Counted from the first letter of the stretch, positions 57,301 through 62,616 are shown. The stretch: 64,000 nucleotides of DNA from Hofstenia miamia (GCA_004352715.1 SCFE01000067.1:962285-1026284), one strand, 5' to 3'. Made by a program: numbers and translations. The notes: generated from the sequence alone by a model not told the origin.

Positions 57301-59994
57301 CAACACGCTTTCCTACCAAAGTTACATCAACGGAGTTCATCACAACAACGGCACCATTCAACACTACAGCACCACATAAACATCACCTTTCAGGGGGTGC
57401 TATTGTTGGTATAGTGATATGTTGTCTGGCTGCTGTTGTAGTTCTTCTTTTGCTAATTAGTTTTGCTGTCTACAAAGTTGTGATCTTTATTCGAGAATCC
57501 AGCAATATTAAAGATGGTATCAATTAAATATATTGCACGTTCAATAAGTCATTATTATAATTATTTTCAAATTTTTTGGTATGTGTATTTATTCTTCTAT
57601 AGAATCAAAACATCATAAAGCAGTTAAACATTTACTACTTTTGTATGCTAAACATTGAACTTAAATGTAGGTATTTCGTAGAATTATAATGATGGATTCT
57701 TTGATTTATCTTTCATATAATGTTGCTTATTTCAAAAAACTTCCTCCTTTTTGCTATTGGCTAACTCATTGTTATAATCTAGAAATGTTGCTCAAGTTTC
57801 GTCTTCAGGTCTCTGCAACAATGATTTCATTGATATCCATCCCATTTATTACCGCATTCTCTTTGTCTATTGTTCTACGCTTTAAACATGTTTTTATTTT
57901 CAAATTTCAATAATTAGTTTATTAGTATCTAAATGTAAGGGAGTACGGTAGGGACCTCTGTGTAATCATTTGTTGAAATGGCCCAGTTAGTTTAAATATG
58001 GGCAACTTGAATTGTTCGTAATTTCAATTGAATTTGCTATTGAACGTGCAATGTACTTTAGTCAACGTAAACAAGACAAATTCGGACATGATTTCTGAAA
58101 TCACACTTTATTAGTCAACTCCATGTCAGTGATGATCGCGGAAATTCTGCCGCAAATCGAAATTTAAGTGCAATTGACAAAAAGAAATCATTAATGGATA
58201 TTTGCTTTTTAACCATTCTTAAACATTATTCATGATATTTATTTATAAAATTTTGGTCTATCATTATGATTAATTATTGAATAATTTATAGTTATAGGCT
58301 TATTTATATTTTATGATATCTATTTTTGTGGTTGTAATTTTTAAGCAATTGTTTTTGACTTATTGCTTCATGTTCCATCATCATCTGCTCGGAAATTTTT
58401 TGAACTCCACGTTTATAAATGTTTCAATACTATTATTTTTAGATTATTCTTATTGTAAGTAAAACTTCGTTATATATAAACTATTTCTAACTTGTTGTGT
58501 GCACCAAATTTATGTATAGATGGTATTCACAAAGATTATACAAAAATTATATTTATTTTAGTGTCGTGGGGATCCACGATATATTTTCTGAACTAATTTG
58601 CTTTACACTGATTGTTGGTTTTATTTTGTTTTATCATATGTACACCATATTAGAATGTTAGGATTTCGAATTTGTGATTTAATGCGATTGTCTGCAAAGC
58701 GTCTACACGTTTTCGATAATAGTTTCTTACGTCTTATACAGGTTAGTCAAATAGTCAGGTAACATTTTAAGGGAAGATAAAAGGATATGATCCACCATAA
58801 TGTACTAGTTGTTAGACGACTAATATTCAGTGAATAATCATTCAAAAAACCAATTTTTACACATCTATATTCTTCTTTCTTTCTTTCATGAAAATCGACC
58901 TTTGTCTTACGCAGTGTCGTTGTTTAACCAGGTTAACAATGTTGCCTGACTTTTGACCATCTCATAGATATATTTTTATCAAAGACTTAGCAAATCTAAT
59001 GTGTTGACATAAAATGATAGAGACTTTTCTTTGTCTGAATTTTATTAATTTTATTCCAAGGAAGGTTACTTAATTTTTTGTAGTTTAATATCAGTAACGA
59101 AATTTCGTGAAAAACATGACTTGAAGTATATCGAATACCAATGAAATTCATTGACTTCCAACTATTTCAATTCCTTCAATTAAAATTCTAAAGTAATAGT
59201 TATTAAACATGTAGACTATTGAAAAATACATATCACACTTCCATAATAGCTTTCTAAGAAATAGATCTATTCTTATGCACCATACGGAATTTATGGATTA
59301 CATTTATAAGTTTTTTGATAGCGAAGAAATTTTATAATTGCTTTTCACAAAGTATCTCTTTGCCATATAATGCACACGGATGTTAAGATTTATTAGATTT
59401 TCAACGATTTGTTTACCTATTAAACAGGTTTTAGATATATTGCACCCATGTATGCAATTGATTTACTAAACCCAATAGCCACTGCTTTTTCATTAAATAA
59501 TCCTTCATTTCTTAATATATCCATAATTGCGTTTTGCCAAAAAGGCGGCATTGTGTATAACATCTCTCCATTTCGATCCGGTATCGGTTCAAATATAATC
59601 TATTTTCAAATTTGGATTTAAACAACTGCATTAAAACGTAACCGTTGTTCATTTTTAGCTAATATAGATTGCGAAGGAACTGTTTTTGTTGTTTTATTAT
59701 TGAAAATAAACAGGTTTCGGTTTGATTTTGTTTATCACTCTTTCAATGAAATAGTGTTGATACCATATCAAGTATTAACAATCTTAATTTAAAAAAACTT
59801 TTGAATTCATTTTAGTGTTTTGAATACCTTTCATTTTATTGAACCATAATGCACTTATTTTCAACAACATTTGTTCAAGCATTTCTATTTTTTAAATTAA
59901 CTTTATCAAAGTGTTTTTAGTGGACGCTGCAGAGATGGTGTGTGTGAACCATTGTGTAAATCACAAGGGTATCAATCATGTATTTGCGATGAAG
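24170..59994 (+). CDS. ADAM17: ADAM17/TACE-type metalloprotease gene (nine secure exons; both ends open)
   Basis: A membrane-anchored zinc metalloprotease that would shed ectodomains of surface proteins. Exons: 24170-24321, 24954-25145, 25185-25320, 25392-25409 (microexon), 32555-32659, 33677-33880, 39567-39705, 45888-46052, 59921-59994. All join in frame. Order: end of prodomain with furin-type site REKR; catalytic domain (DPLKNTC start, [12 protein letters not shown], complete [12 protein letters not shown] zinc site, Met-turn [15 protein letters not shown] end); disintegrin-like domain ([13 protein letters not shown] to PCCMNCQ); start of the membrane-proximal region ([12 protein letters not shown]). 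[12 protein letters not shown] and GAEHD fit ADAM17 rather than ADAM10. Most of the prodomain, the rest of the membrane-proximal domain and the usual anchor are unresolved. Three mucin-like genes lie inside its last secure intron. Confidence 0.93.
24954..25145 (+). CDS. ADAM17: ADAM17 exon: catalytic domain, N-terminal half
   Basis: 192 nt, 64 codons, phase 0 to 0, with acceptor CTTTAG and donor GAA|GTAAGT. It begins [16 protein letters not shown], aligned with the LIDRVDDIYRNTSW block of ADAM17, and includes [16 protein letters not shown]. Confidence 0.92.
25185..25320 (+). CDS. ADAM17: ADAM17 exon: core of catalytic domain
   Basis: The preceding intron is only 39 nt. The exon encodes [19 protein letters not shown] then AYIGNP and SGGICSH. 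The [12 protein letters not shown] block is diagnostic for ADAM17. It ends CAC C|GTAAGT, phase 1. Confidence 0.93.
25392..25409 (+). CDS. ADAM17: ADAM17 candidate 18-nt microexon
   Basis: A strong pyrimidine tract plus TTTTTAG, then 18 nt, then GTAAGC. It keeps phase 1 and would insert HPVPFT between GGICSH and the next exon, exactly where ADAM17 has a variable loop (SPVG in human). The upstream and downstream exons also join in frame without it, so it may be optional. Confidence 0.55.
25410..26067. other. ADAM17 intron, left part
   Basis: AT-rich, nothing recognised before the MITE. Confidence 0.5.
26068..26463. mobile_element. TTAA-flanked MITE
   Basis: TTAA lies at 26,064-26,067 and 26,464-26,467. 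Just inside are inverted ends: TCTTAAACTGCCTAGG left and, in reverse complement, CCTTAAACTGCCTACG right. TTAA target sites are typical of piggyBac. An internal 94-codon ORF (26,134-26,418) has no recognisable transposase motif. Confidence 0.6.
26464..27652. other. ADAM17 intron sequence
   Basis: No supported feature. Confidence 0.45.
27653..27812. mobile_element. Short pogo-like MITE
   Basis: Ends TACAGTAAAATCCTTATA and, in reverse complement, TACAATAAAATCCTTACA, with TA at the borders. About 160 bp, no ORF. Confidence 0.55.
27795..28187. repeat. 33-bp direct repeat enclosing a second MITE
   Basis: GGATTTTATTGTACTTTGC with flanks occurs at 27,795-27,827 and 28,155-28,187. Between the copies, 27,850-28,088 has inverted ends (CGGCGTTATCGTAATTTAC and, in reverse complement, CGGCGTTATTGTACTTTAG), so a second MITE appears to sit in a duplicated site. 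A short CCCTAA run near 27,916 is not a telomere array. Confidence 0.5.
28480..28666. mobile_element. Small inverted-repeat MITE
   Basis: ACCTTAGTTGGGCAACTATA at the left is matched by ACCTAAGTTGGGCAATTATA in reverse complement at the right. 187 bp, no ORF. Confidence 0.55.
28758..29757. other. Assembly gap, exactly 1000 N
   Basis: Lies inside the ADAM17 intron between the microexon and the exon at 32,555; unknown true size. Confidence 0.95.
29758..30823. other. ADAM17 intron sequence
   Basis: AT-rich, no supported feature. Confidence 0.45.
30811..30994. other. Assembly gap flanked by C homopolymers
   Basis: N at 30,824-30,981, bordered on each side by a run of about 12-13 C. The homopolymer probably stopped the assembly. 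Confidence 0.9.
30995..32005. other. ADAM17 intron sequence
   Basis: 31,020-31,130 is locally GC-richer (CACCCCACCTGGCTC and onward) and may be a transposon fragment; the rest is AT-rich with no feature. Confidence 0.4.
32006..32433. mobile_element. hAT-like MITE
   Basis: The left end CAGGGGTTCTTAGCC and the right end in reverse complement TAGTGGTTTTTAACTGGG resemble hAT (Charlie-type) termini. Internal subterminal copies of ATGGACCTCC occur on both sides. A clear 8-bp target duplication was not found. Confidence 0.5.
32555..32659 (+). CDS. ADAM17: ADAM17 exon: strand before the zinc site
   Basis: Encodes [20 protein letters not shown] then [13 protein letters not shown], aligned with ADAM17 NIYLNSGLTS and LTKEADLVTTH. 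Its last base is the first base of the catalytic glutamate codon, and the donor is G|GTAAGA. The acceptor sits in a CAGAG context; only the second AG keeps the frame. Confidence 0.9.
32660..33676. other. ADAM17 intron splitting the catalytic Glu codon
   Basis: About 1 kb, AT-rich, no supported internal feature. Confidence 0.6.
33677..33880 (+). CDS. ADAM17: ADAM17 exon: zinc-binding site and Met-turn
   Basis: With the preceding exon it completes [12 protein letters not shown]: three zinc-binding His, the catalytic Glu and the family Gly and Asp. Then [20 protein letters not shown], where the Met of the Met-turn is kept, and [20 protein letters not shown], closing the catalytic domain. Leaves in phase 1 at ACAG|GTTCGC, a weak donor, but the phase and the match across the junction (CFTE then CGN) support it. 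Confidence 0.93.
33881..34444. other. ADAM17 intron with a mariner-end-like sequence
   Basis: Just left of the Tigger element, the minus strand begins CAGGGTCACGTCAAAAACGG near 34,436, like a mariner terminus. No partner end or transposase could be shown. Confidence 0.35.
34775..35617 (-). pseudogene. Tigger transposase, DDE catalytic and C-terminal parts
   Basis: Continuation of the transposase: [20 protein letters not shown], then [11 protein letters not shown], a frameshifted middle, then the acidic C-terminus with [15 protein letters not shown] and [12 protein letters not shown]. Multiple frame changes; not functional. Confidence 0.7.
35618..36140 (-). pseudogene. Tigger transposase, DNA-binding part
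   Basis: CENP-B-like tandem helix-turn-helix. An in-frame stop separates the first HTH from [16 protein letters not shown]. The segment ends just after IVDENA, where the first catalytic Asp region (DE in place of the usual DE-G/T-F) lies, followed by a frameshift. Confidence 0.75.
36771..37034. other. ADAM17 intron sequence between two transposons
   Basis: No supported feature. Confidence 0.5.
37035..38761 (-). pseudogene. mariner/Tc1-type element with transposase fragments
   Basis: Inverted ends GGGTGCCCACTTAAAAACGG left and, in reverse complement, GGGTGCCCATTTAAAAACGG right. Minus-strand transposase: N-terminus [12 protein letters not shown] and HTH-like [20 protein letters not shown] (38,449-38,100), [16 protein letters not shown] (first catalytic Asp), [33 protein letters not shown] (second Asp), then [15 protein letters not shown] (third acidic region) down to 37,204. 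About 34 residues separate the second and third acidic sites. A foreign block and a single n at 37,822 interrupt it. Confidence 0.8.
37566..37821 (-). other. Foreign block inside the mariner copy
   Basis: Flanked by two copies of the same 75 bp (37,491-37,565 and 37,823-37,897) and ending at a single n. On the minus strand it has coding-like character ([34 protein letters not shown]), not recognisable as transposase. The ACAGGGTGCC at its edge resembles a mariner terminus. Most likely a misjoin bringing in flanking sequence of another locus or allele. Confidence 0.5.
38718..40009. repeat. Duplicated 1292-bp block (copy 1)
   Basis: Identical, as far as I can read, to 40,011-41,302 with an offset of 1293 and a single n between. 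It contains the disintegrin exon. Assembly overlap is by far the simplest explanation. Confidence 0.85.
39567..39705 (+). CDS. ADAM17: ADAM17 exon: disintegrin-like domain, first part
   Basis: Phase 1 in, two bases out. Together with the previous exon it reads [24 protein letters not shown], then [16 protein letters not shown], aligned with the ADAM17 block CGNSRVDEGEECDPG and CCNSDC. The cysteine framework is kept. The acceptor TTTCTTAG and donor TGCAG|GTGATT are good. Confidence 0.9.
40011..41302. repeat. Duplicated 1292-bp block (copy 2)
   Basis: Second copy of 38,718-40,009, running on into unique intron sequence on its right side. Confidence 0.85.
40860..40998 (+). other. Artefactual second copy of the disintegrin exon
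   Basis: Same 139 nt as 39,567-39,705. Using both exons would break the frame (two bases out, one required) and duplicate half a disintegrin domain, so only one is real. Confidence 0.8.
41303..41902. other. ADAM17 intron sequence
   Basis: No supported feature. Confidence 0.45.
41903..42145 (+). repeat. tRNA-containing repeat, copy 1
   Basis: About 240 bp that is closely similar to 43,998-44,255, extending well beyond the tRNA on both sides (shared GCAATTCCTT, CTGTTTTAACAG, CACTCTAAGCTTGGCTA, GCGCAATCCAAGCTTTT). T-rich runs after the tRNA could serve as pol III terminators. Confidence 0.75.
42034..42105 (+). tRNA. tRNA-like gene, anticodon CAT (Met)
   Basis: 72 nt that folds as a tRNA: D-stem ATTC/GAAT, anticodon stem TTTGT/ACAAA with loop CTCATAA (anticodon CAT at 42,066-42,068), T-arm GCAGG TTCGAAT CCTGC. 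The B box GGTTCGAATCC is perfect. The acceptor stem is poor (two mismatches in seven), so it may be a pseudo-tRNA or SINE head. Except in the anticodon arm it is the same as the copy at 44,142, whose anticodon is GTT. Confidence 0.65.
42146..42640. other. ADAM17 intron sequence
   Basis: No supported feature. Confidence 0.4.
42641..43202. mobile_element. piggyBac-like MITE with TTAA target duplication
   Basis: TTAA at 42,637 and 43,203. Inverted ends CCCTATTTT, and a subterminal inverted motif CCTGGGGGCCGATTTGACCC / CCTGAGGGCCCGATTTGTCC. 562 bp, no transposase. Confidence 0.7.
43203..43997. other. ADAM17 intron sequence
   Basis: No supported feature; a 64-codon ORF at 43,265 is not convincing. 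Confidence 0.4.
43998..44255 (+). repeat. tRNA-containing repeat, copy 2
   Basis: Second copy of the unit at 41,903-42,145, about 2.1 kb downstream in the same orientation, with scattered substitutions and a short insertion near 44,070. Confidence 0.75.
44142..44213 (+). tRNA. tRNA-like gene, anticodon GTT (Asn)
   Basis: 72 nt, anticodon stem TTTGT/ACGAA, loop CTGTTAA (GTT at 44,174-44,176). The CTGTTAA...CGAAAGGT stretch is as in animal tRNA-Asn. T-arm and B box intact; the acceptor stem has the same mismatches as the first copy. Functional status uncertain. Confidence 0.65.
44256..45887. other. ADAM17 intron sequence
   Basis: A patch at about 45,000-45,220 has short open frames ([18 protein letters not shown]) that could be a decayed transposon remnant; no family recognised. 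The rest is AT-rich. Confidence 0.35.
45888..46052 (+). CDS. ADAM17: ADAM17 exon: disintegrin-like domain, second part
   Basis: 165 nt, acceptor TTTTAG, donor AA|GTAAGT. Encodes [20 protein letters not shown], then [14 protein letters not shown] and KPNGYSCIE, aligned with ADAM17 SPCCKNCQ and KGVSYCTGNSSEC. It leaves two bases (AA) to be completed by T from the exon at 59,921, giving IEN-GRC. Confidence 0.92.
46053..46743. other. Start of the 13.9-kb ADAM17 host intron
   Basis: AT-rich; no feature before the promoter region of the first nested gene. Confidence 0.5.
46744..46820 (+). promoter_or_regulatory. Putative promoter and leader of nested mucin-like gene 1
   Basis: GTTTATTTAATAAATA at 46,744-46,759 is matched by GTTTATTTAATAAACA at 55,971 upstream of gene 3, at nearly the same distance from the ATG (77 versus 69 nt). 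It is AT-rich and could act as a TATA-like box. AGTGTGGT at about 46,798 is shared with gene 2 just before its ATG. Confidence 0.45.
46821..47795 (+). CDS. Nested membrane mucin-like gene 1, interrupted by one in-frame TGA
   Basis: ATG at 46,821 is the best start: [20 protein letters not shown] is a classic signal peptide, cut near NCQ. A Thr-rich ectodomain follows with units such as [20 protein letters not shown]. It has no Cys and dense Thr, as expected for heavy O-glycosylation. Codon 161 (47,301) is TGA where sister units have CCA. The same frame then continues with [10 protein letters not shown] units, [13 protein letters not shown], a transmembrane helix ([20 protein letters not shown] onward) and a basic tail ending [11 protein letters not shown], stop at 47,793. 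AATAAA lies near 47,913. Paralogous to the two genes downstream. The TGA may be a null allele, error or real loss; the conserved C-terminus argues for a recent change. Confidence 0.75.
47796..50063. other. Spacer between nested genes 1 and 2
   Basis: AT-rich, with polyadenylation-like AATAAA at about 47,913 and 47,972. No other gene recognised. Confidence 0.5.
50064..50123 (+). promoter_or_regulatory. Putative promoter and leader of nested gene 2
   Basis: TTTCTTAATTAAGCAAATAT lies 40-60 nt before the ATG in place of the box seen in genes 1 and 3. The leader element AAGTGTGGTATTCCATT is similar to the one before gene 1. Confidence 0.3.
50124..53096 (+). CDS. Nested membrane mucin-like gene 2 (990 residues)
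   Basis: Single uninterrupted exon. [20 protein letters not shown] is a signal peptide. The ectodomain of about 880 residues is almost only T, P, S, E, Q, K. Seven 29-residue units ([20 protein letters not shown], about 50,428-51,037) are followed by less regular sequence, then 25-residue units ([20 protein letters not shown], about 51,900-52,320). It ends with [13 protein letters not shown], a transmembrane helix ([20 protein letters not shown]), and a tail with [12 protein letters not shown]. No ectodomain Cys, so not a gel-forming mucin. Predicted type I surface mucin; a possible ADAM17 substrate by location only. Antisense frames are repeat artefacts. Confidence 0.85.
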   Translation: MAMNLKLLIFLQIIFLQFIIYHGFVIVSNSEDSTATTLSTKQTTVITSIQTTISTIKHTTIKPTTAPHTTETTNKQTIPTTKHTTKSTTAPPTTKSTVITTEPTTHPTTKQTTKPTTGAPTTKETTFITTEPTTHPTTKQTTKPTTGAPTTQETTFITTEPTTHPTTKQTTKPTTGAPTTKETTFITTEPTTHPTTKQTTKPTTGAPTTKETTFITTEPTTHPTTKQTTKPTTGAPTTQETTVITTEPTTHPTTKHTTKPSTAAPTTQETTVITTEPTTHPTTKHTTKPSTAAPTTQETTVLTTEESTIPTTKSTAVPKSKETTVVTSGPTTIPTTKITTKQSTAVPTTEETTIITTETTKIPTSKYTTSPSTVVPSTKETTFITTEPTTVPTTKYITKRTTAAPSTEETTVITTEATTKYTTKVTTILPTTEQTTVQSTEPTTKSSTPQTTQGTTETPTMHSTIIPTTEPTTASTTPSTEVPTTEQTTIVSTEQTTVPKTSSTEIPSTKQTTVSSTQPTTISSTEIPTTEQTTEQTTLPTTQPTTISSTKVSTTERTTEQTAVPRTSSTEVPTTEKTMPSTEQTTVPTSHPTTISSTEIPTTEQTTEQTTVPTTQPTTIPSTEMPTTEQTTEQTTVPTTQPTTISSTEMPTTEQTTEQSTLPTAQPTTISSTEMPTTEQTTEQSTLPTAQPTTISSTEMPTTEQTTEQSTLPTAQPTTISSTEIPTTEQTTAQTTEETTETSTTPSTVIPTTERTTEQTTVPSTQPTTISSTEMPTTEQTTEQSTMPKTSSTEVSTTAQTTEQTTEPSTTEQTTLFTTELTTEPSSISTSVYTTEQTTEFSTEQTTKATTEFSSTEQTSEPSTIPTSSSFTEMSTSEETTFSSTEHSSTEITTEFNTTFESTTEEIPTHYSSTEFSPTNYSSTEFWSTSYLVNTTLPHTHHRSGGAIFGIVLACLAAIIVFGVLVFFATKQVIVYQRKLKYKNIADGIN
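53097..53269. other. 3' flank of nested gene 2
   Basis: No AATAAA seen before a LINE fragment begins. Confidence 0.4.
53270..54330 (+). pseudogene. 5'-truncated LINE reverse transcriptase fragment
   Basis: Starts within the reverse transcriptase ([20 protein letters not shown]), with YCNV then a stop where the YADD box is expected. Later come [13 protein letters not shown] (53,600), [15 protein letters not shown] and, near 54,080, [13 protein letters not shown] then [13 protein letters not shown]. It has several stops and ends around AAATAAACC. CR1-group by motif, inserted in the same sense as the host gene, between nested genes 2 and 3. Confidence 0.75.
54331..55970. other. Spacer between LINE and nested gene 3
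   Basis: AT-rich; no supported feature. Confidence 0.5.
55971..56039 (+). promoter_or_regulatory. Putative promoter and leader of nested gene 3
   Basis: GTTTATTTAATAAACA, an almost perfect palindrome shared with gene 1, at 69 nt before the ATG. CAGTGTTTATATTCC downstream resembles the leaders of genes 1 and 2. Confidence 0.45.
56040..57527 (+). CDS. Nested membrane mucin-like gene 3 (495 residues)
   Basis: ATG at 56,040 gives [20 protein letters not shown], a clear signal peptide; an upstream in-frame stretch has no ATG. The ectodomain is built of a 50-residue higher-order unit made of two similar halves ([20 protein letters not shown] and [20 protein letters not shown]), some copies shortened, about 56,220-56,960. 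Then a non-repetitive S/T-rich part, [13 protein letters not shown], a transmembrane helix ([20 protein letters not shown]) and a tail ending SSNIKDGIN. Single exon. Same architecture and C-terminal module as genes 1 and 2, so a third tandem paralog in the same host intron. Confidence 0.85.
   Translation: MRFLLLIIVCSFSQQFLCIGYSIDIDNDEQISIYTFFSTQEESTVPATTVGPTTKRPTIVTTHSTTIPTTKETTAPPTTKGTTFVTTHQTTLPTTKETTVPLTTEETTIVTTQPTTIPTTKETTLVTTHQTTLPTTKETTSPLTTQETTIVTTQPTTIPTTKETTAPPTTKGTTFVTTHQTTIPTTKETTAPLTTEETTIVTTQPTTIPTTKETTAPPTTKGTTFVTTHQTTLPTTKETTAPLTTEETTIVTTQPTTIPTTKETTLVTTQQTTLSTTKETTSPLTTQETTIVTTQPTTIPTTIETIVSSTTKETSAVTTESTTILMTTETIVATSTESHVSTTEPKSTEATLTTSMYSTTELPTKTTTEFFTTGQTSEETTSAISSTESSSTGKTISSSTKLHTSTETTVLSNSSKVTTTTTRFPTKVTSTEFITTTAPFNTTAPHKHHLSGGAIVGIVICCLAAVVVLLLLISFAVYKVVIFIRESSNIKDGIN
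57528..58741. other. 3' flank of nested gene 3
   Basis: AT-rich; a 74-codon ORF at 57,689 is not convincing. Confidence 0.45.
58742..58960. mobile_element. Small inverted-repeat MITE
   Basis: The left end GTTAGTCAAATAGTCAGGTA and the right end in reverse complement ATGGTCAAAAGTCAGGCAAC share the GTCAAAnAGTCAGGnAACATT core. About 220 bp, no ORF. Confidence 0.5.
58961..59920. other. End of the ADAM17 host intron
   Basis: AT-rich; ends with GTGTTTTTAG acceptor. Confidence 0.5.
59921..59994 (+). CDS. ADAM17: ADAM17 exon: start of membrane-proximal region
   Basis: 74 nt. Joined to 46,052 it reads [17 protein letters not shown] then [10 protein letters not shown], aligned with ADAM17 GKCKDGKCIPFC and SCAC. 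The match across the junction shows that the intron containing the three mucin-like genes really is an ADAM17 intron. Donor GAAG|GTCAGT, phase 1. Confidence 0.88.
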
Positions 59995-60424
59995 GTCAGT
60001 ATATAATTCATTTGTTTGAATTCTTCCGAATTTAATTTTCTTCTTATGCGATTTACAAATCAATTTATTCTTATGATATATGTGTACACATAATATATAT
60101 ATATATATATATATTGGTGATTTGTAACATACTAATGTGAAATTGCGATTACAAAACACCAGAAATGTGAATTTTGTNNNNNNNNNNNNNNNNNNNNNNN
60201 NNNNNNNNNNNNNNNNNNNNNNNNNNNNNNNNNNNNNNNNNNNNNNNNNNNNNNNNNNNNNNNNNNNNNNNNNNNNNNNNNNNNNNNNNNNNNNNNNNNN
60301 NNNNNNNNNNNNNNNNNNNNNNNNNNNNNNNNNNNNNNNNNNNNNNNNNNNNNNNNNNNNNNNNNNNNNNNNNNNNNNNNNNNNNNNNNNNNNNNNNNNN
60401 NNNNNNNNNNNNNNTATATATATA
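59995..60424. other. Intron with (AT)n at 60,092-60,114 and an N gap
   Basis: N at 60,178-60,414 (237). A short AT repeat follows the gap and abuts the Tc1 element. Confidence 0.8.
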
Positions 60425-61919
60425 CAGTACTGGAAATATGTATTCGACCACCTTGCTATTTTGAATAAATAATGAACTTTCATTGGATAGAGTGTGTCTA
60501 AGATTATAACTATGTGTTACTTTGATTGAGAAAGGAAAATCTGTATGTCTAATACCATAAAATATGTAAAATAGCAATTAGCTATTAATTTTTAATCAAA
60601 ATTAGAAAATTTGTATTGGAAAAATGTATTCAGCCACCTGAAAAAATTTTAACAGAGAAAATCTGGAAAAGTAAATTCAAAATAAGATACGTAAAATAAA
60701 TAATTGATGCTATACAAGCACTTAGCAACAAAATGTTCTCTTCTATTATTTTGTAGGATGTCTCTTTGAGCGAATAATAGCTTGAAGGCGATCAGGGATT
60801 GAAGCAAAAAGTCTCAATAAAGCTGTTGGGAATTGCATAAAATTCTTTATTGCAGTCCACAGCTCGTATTCAGTGTGAAGAGTATGCTGTCCAATTCAAT
60901 ATTTGACCTCTTTCCACATATTTTCGATAATGTTAAGGTTAATTGGCCAGGCCAGTCATTAAGGATAGCAACCCCATTATTGTGGAAGGAATGCTTCATT
61001 TCTTTTGAAGTATGACATATTGATCACTTGTAGGGAGTGGCAAGAGTTCCATTTTTAGAATCCGAGCATATTAAGAGCTTAGGAGAGTACCAGTGATGTG
61101 AACAATCTTGCGAAAGCCACACTTCCATACTGCATCCCATACCATTATAGAATTCCTACCATAATTCATGGTCCCCAGAGTAAGTTGAGACAAGAATCTG
61201 AACTTCTGTCCAGTTTGTCGCTTTATCAACATTATTTTCGATGAGTATAGCTCAATTCTTGCCTCATCTGAAAATATAACATTAGACCAATGTTCAGATG
61301 AATTGTCTCACATTAAATTGGCATACCTCACCTGGCGTAATCTTTGCTTCGAGGTTAAGAAATCCTTTCTAGGTGCCACGAAAGTCCCAATTGAGTACTT
61401 CTTCAGGATGTTTCGCACAGTTCTTGCAATCAAGAGGGTGACAATCAGCCCATTCCTTGCGAAGTTCCTCTGAAGTCTTCCTGGGATTTCGCTTTGAAAG
61501 GCACACAAGCGCTGATTGTGAGGTTTTGGAGGTCTTCTTTGGTCTTCTAGGTTTTGGCTTGGGAGCAATCATGTTTTAAGAAGTACGTAACTAGGCATCA
61601 TATATGGCGAAAAAAGACTGTTATTAGTCATTTTCAATATAAATAGACTGAAAAAAGCTCAACCAATGAAATTTTTTACAGATTCTCTGATTTGGGCTGA
61701 AGTGTCCGAATACATTTTTCCAAGAAAAGATTAACTAACTACAAGCATTGTAGCATTTCTCATTGAGATTTAAAGTAAACAGTGATAATTGTCTCAACAT
61801 TGATGAATTCCTCTTTCTGCAACAAAAAATCTAATTATAAAAAATACCTACGACATTTTGGCGTCCATTTTTTAGAAATATTTGTGACAAATCATGGGTG
61901 GCCGAATTCTTTTTTCCAG

Positions 61920-61922
<3 letters not shown>
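60425..61922 (-). pseudogene. Tc1-like transposon, decayed
   Basis: Termini CAGTACTGGAAATATGTATT (left) and, in reverse complement, TACTGGAAAAAAGAATTCGG (right), both reaching a GGCCACC-like box, typical of Tc1. On the minus strand: PKPRRPKKTSKTSQSAL and the HTH region (61,572-61,308), then a strongly frameshifted core. Only traces such as NDWPGQ-LTL-LSKIC-K near 60,950 recall the WPGQSPDLNPIE-W block. Inactive. It lies between AT repeats, consistent with TA insertion. Confidence 0.75.
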
Positions 61923-61952
<30 letters not shown>

Positions 61953-62539
61953 NNNNNNNNNNNNNNNNNNNNNNNNNNNNNNNNNNNNNNNNNNNNNNNN
62001 NNNNNNNNNNNNNNNNNNNNNNNNNNNNNNNNNNNNNNNNNNNNNNNNNNNNNNNNNNNNNNNNNNNNNNNNNNNNNNNNNNNNNNNNNNNNNNNNNNNN
62101 NNNNNNNNNNNNNNNNNNNNNNNNNNNNNNNNNNNNNNNNNNNNNNNNNNNNNNNNNNNNNNNNNNNNNNNNNNNNNNNNNNNNNNNNNNNNNNNNNNNN
62201 NNNNNNNNNNNNNNNNNNNNNNNNNNNNNNNNNNNNNNNNNNNNNNNNNNNNNNNNNNNNNNNNNNNNNNNNNNNNNNNNNNNNNNNNNNNNNNNNNNNN
62301 NNNNNNNNNNNNNNNNNNNNNNNNNNNNNNNNNNNNNNNNNNNNNNNNNNNNNNNNNNNNNNNNNNNNNNNNNNNNNNNNNNNNNNNNNNNNNNNNNNNN
62401 NNNNNNNNNNNNNNNNNNNNNNNNNNNNNNNNNNNNNNNNNNNNNNNNNNNNNNNNNNNNNNNNNNNNNNNNNNNNNNNNNNNNNNNNNNNNNNNNNNNN
62501 NNNNNNNNNNNNNNNNNNNNNNNNNNNNNNNNNNNNNNN

Positions 62540-62570
<31 letters not shown>
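61921..62570. repeat. (AT)n microsatellite with N gap
   Basis: AT repeats at 61,921-61,952 and 62,541-62,570 with N at 61,953-62,539. ADAM17 exons could be hidden here. Confidence 0.9.
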
Positions 62571-62573
<3 letters not shown>

Positions 62574-62616
62574 CAGATGCTTACTATGTCAGATATCAAG
62601 TGTATTTAATTTGCAG

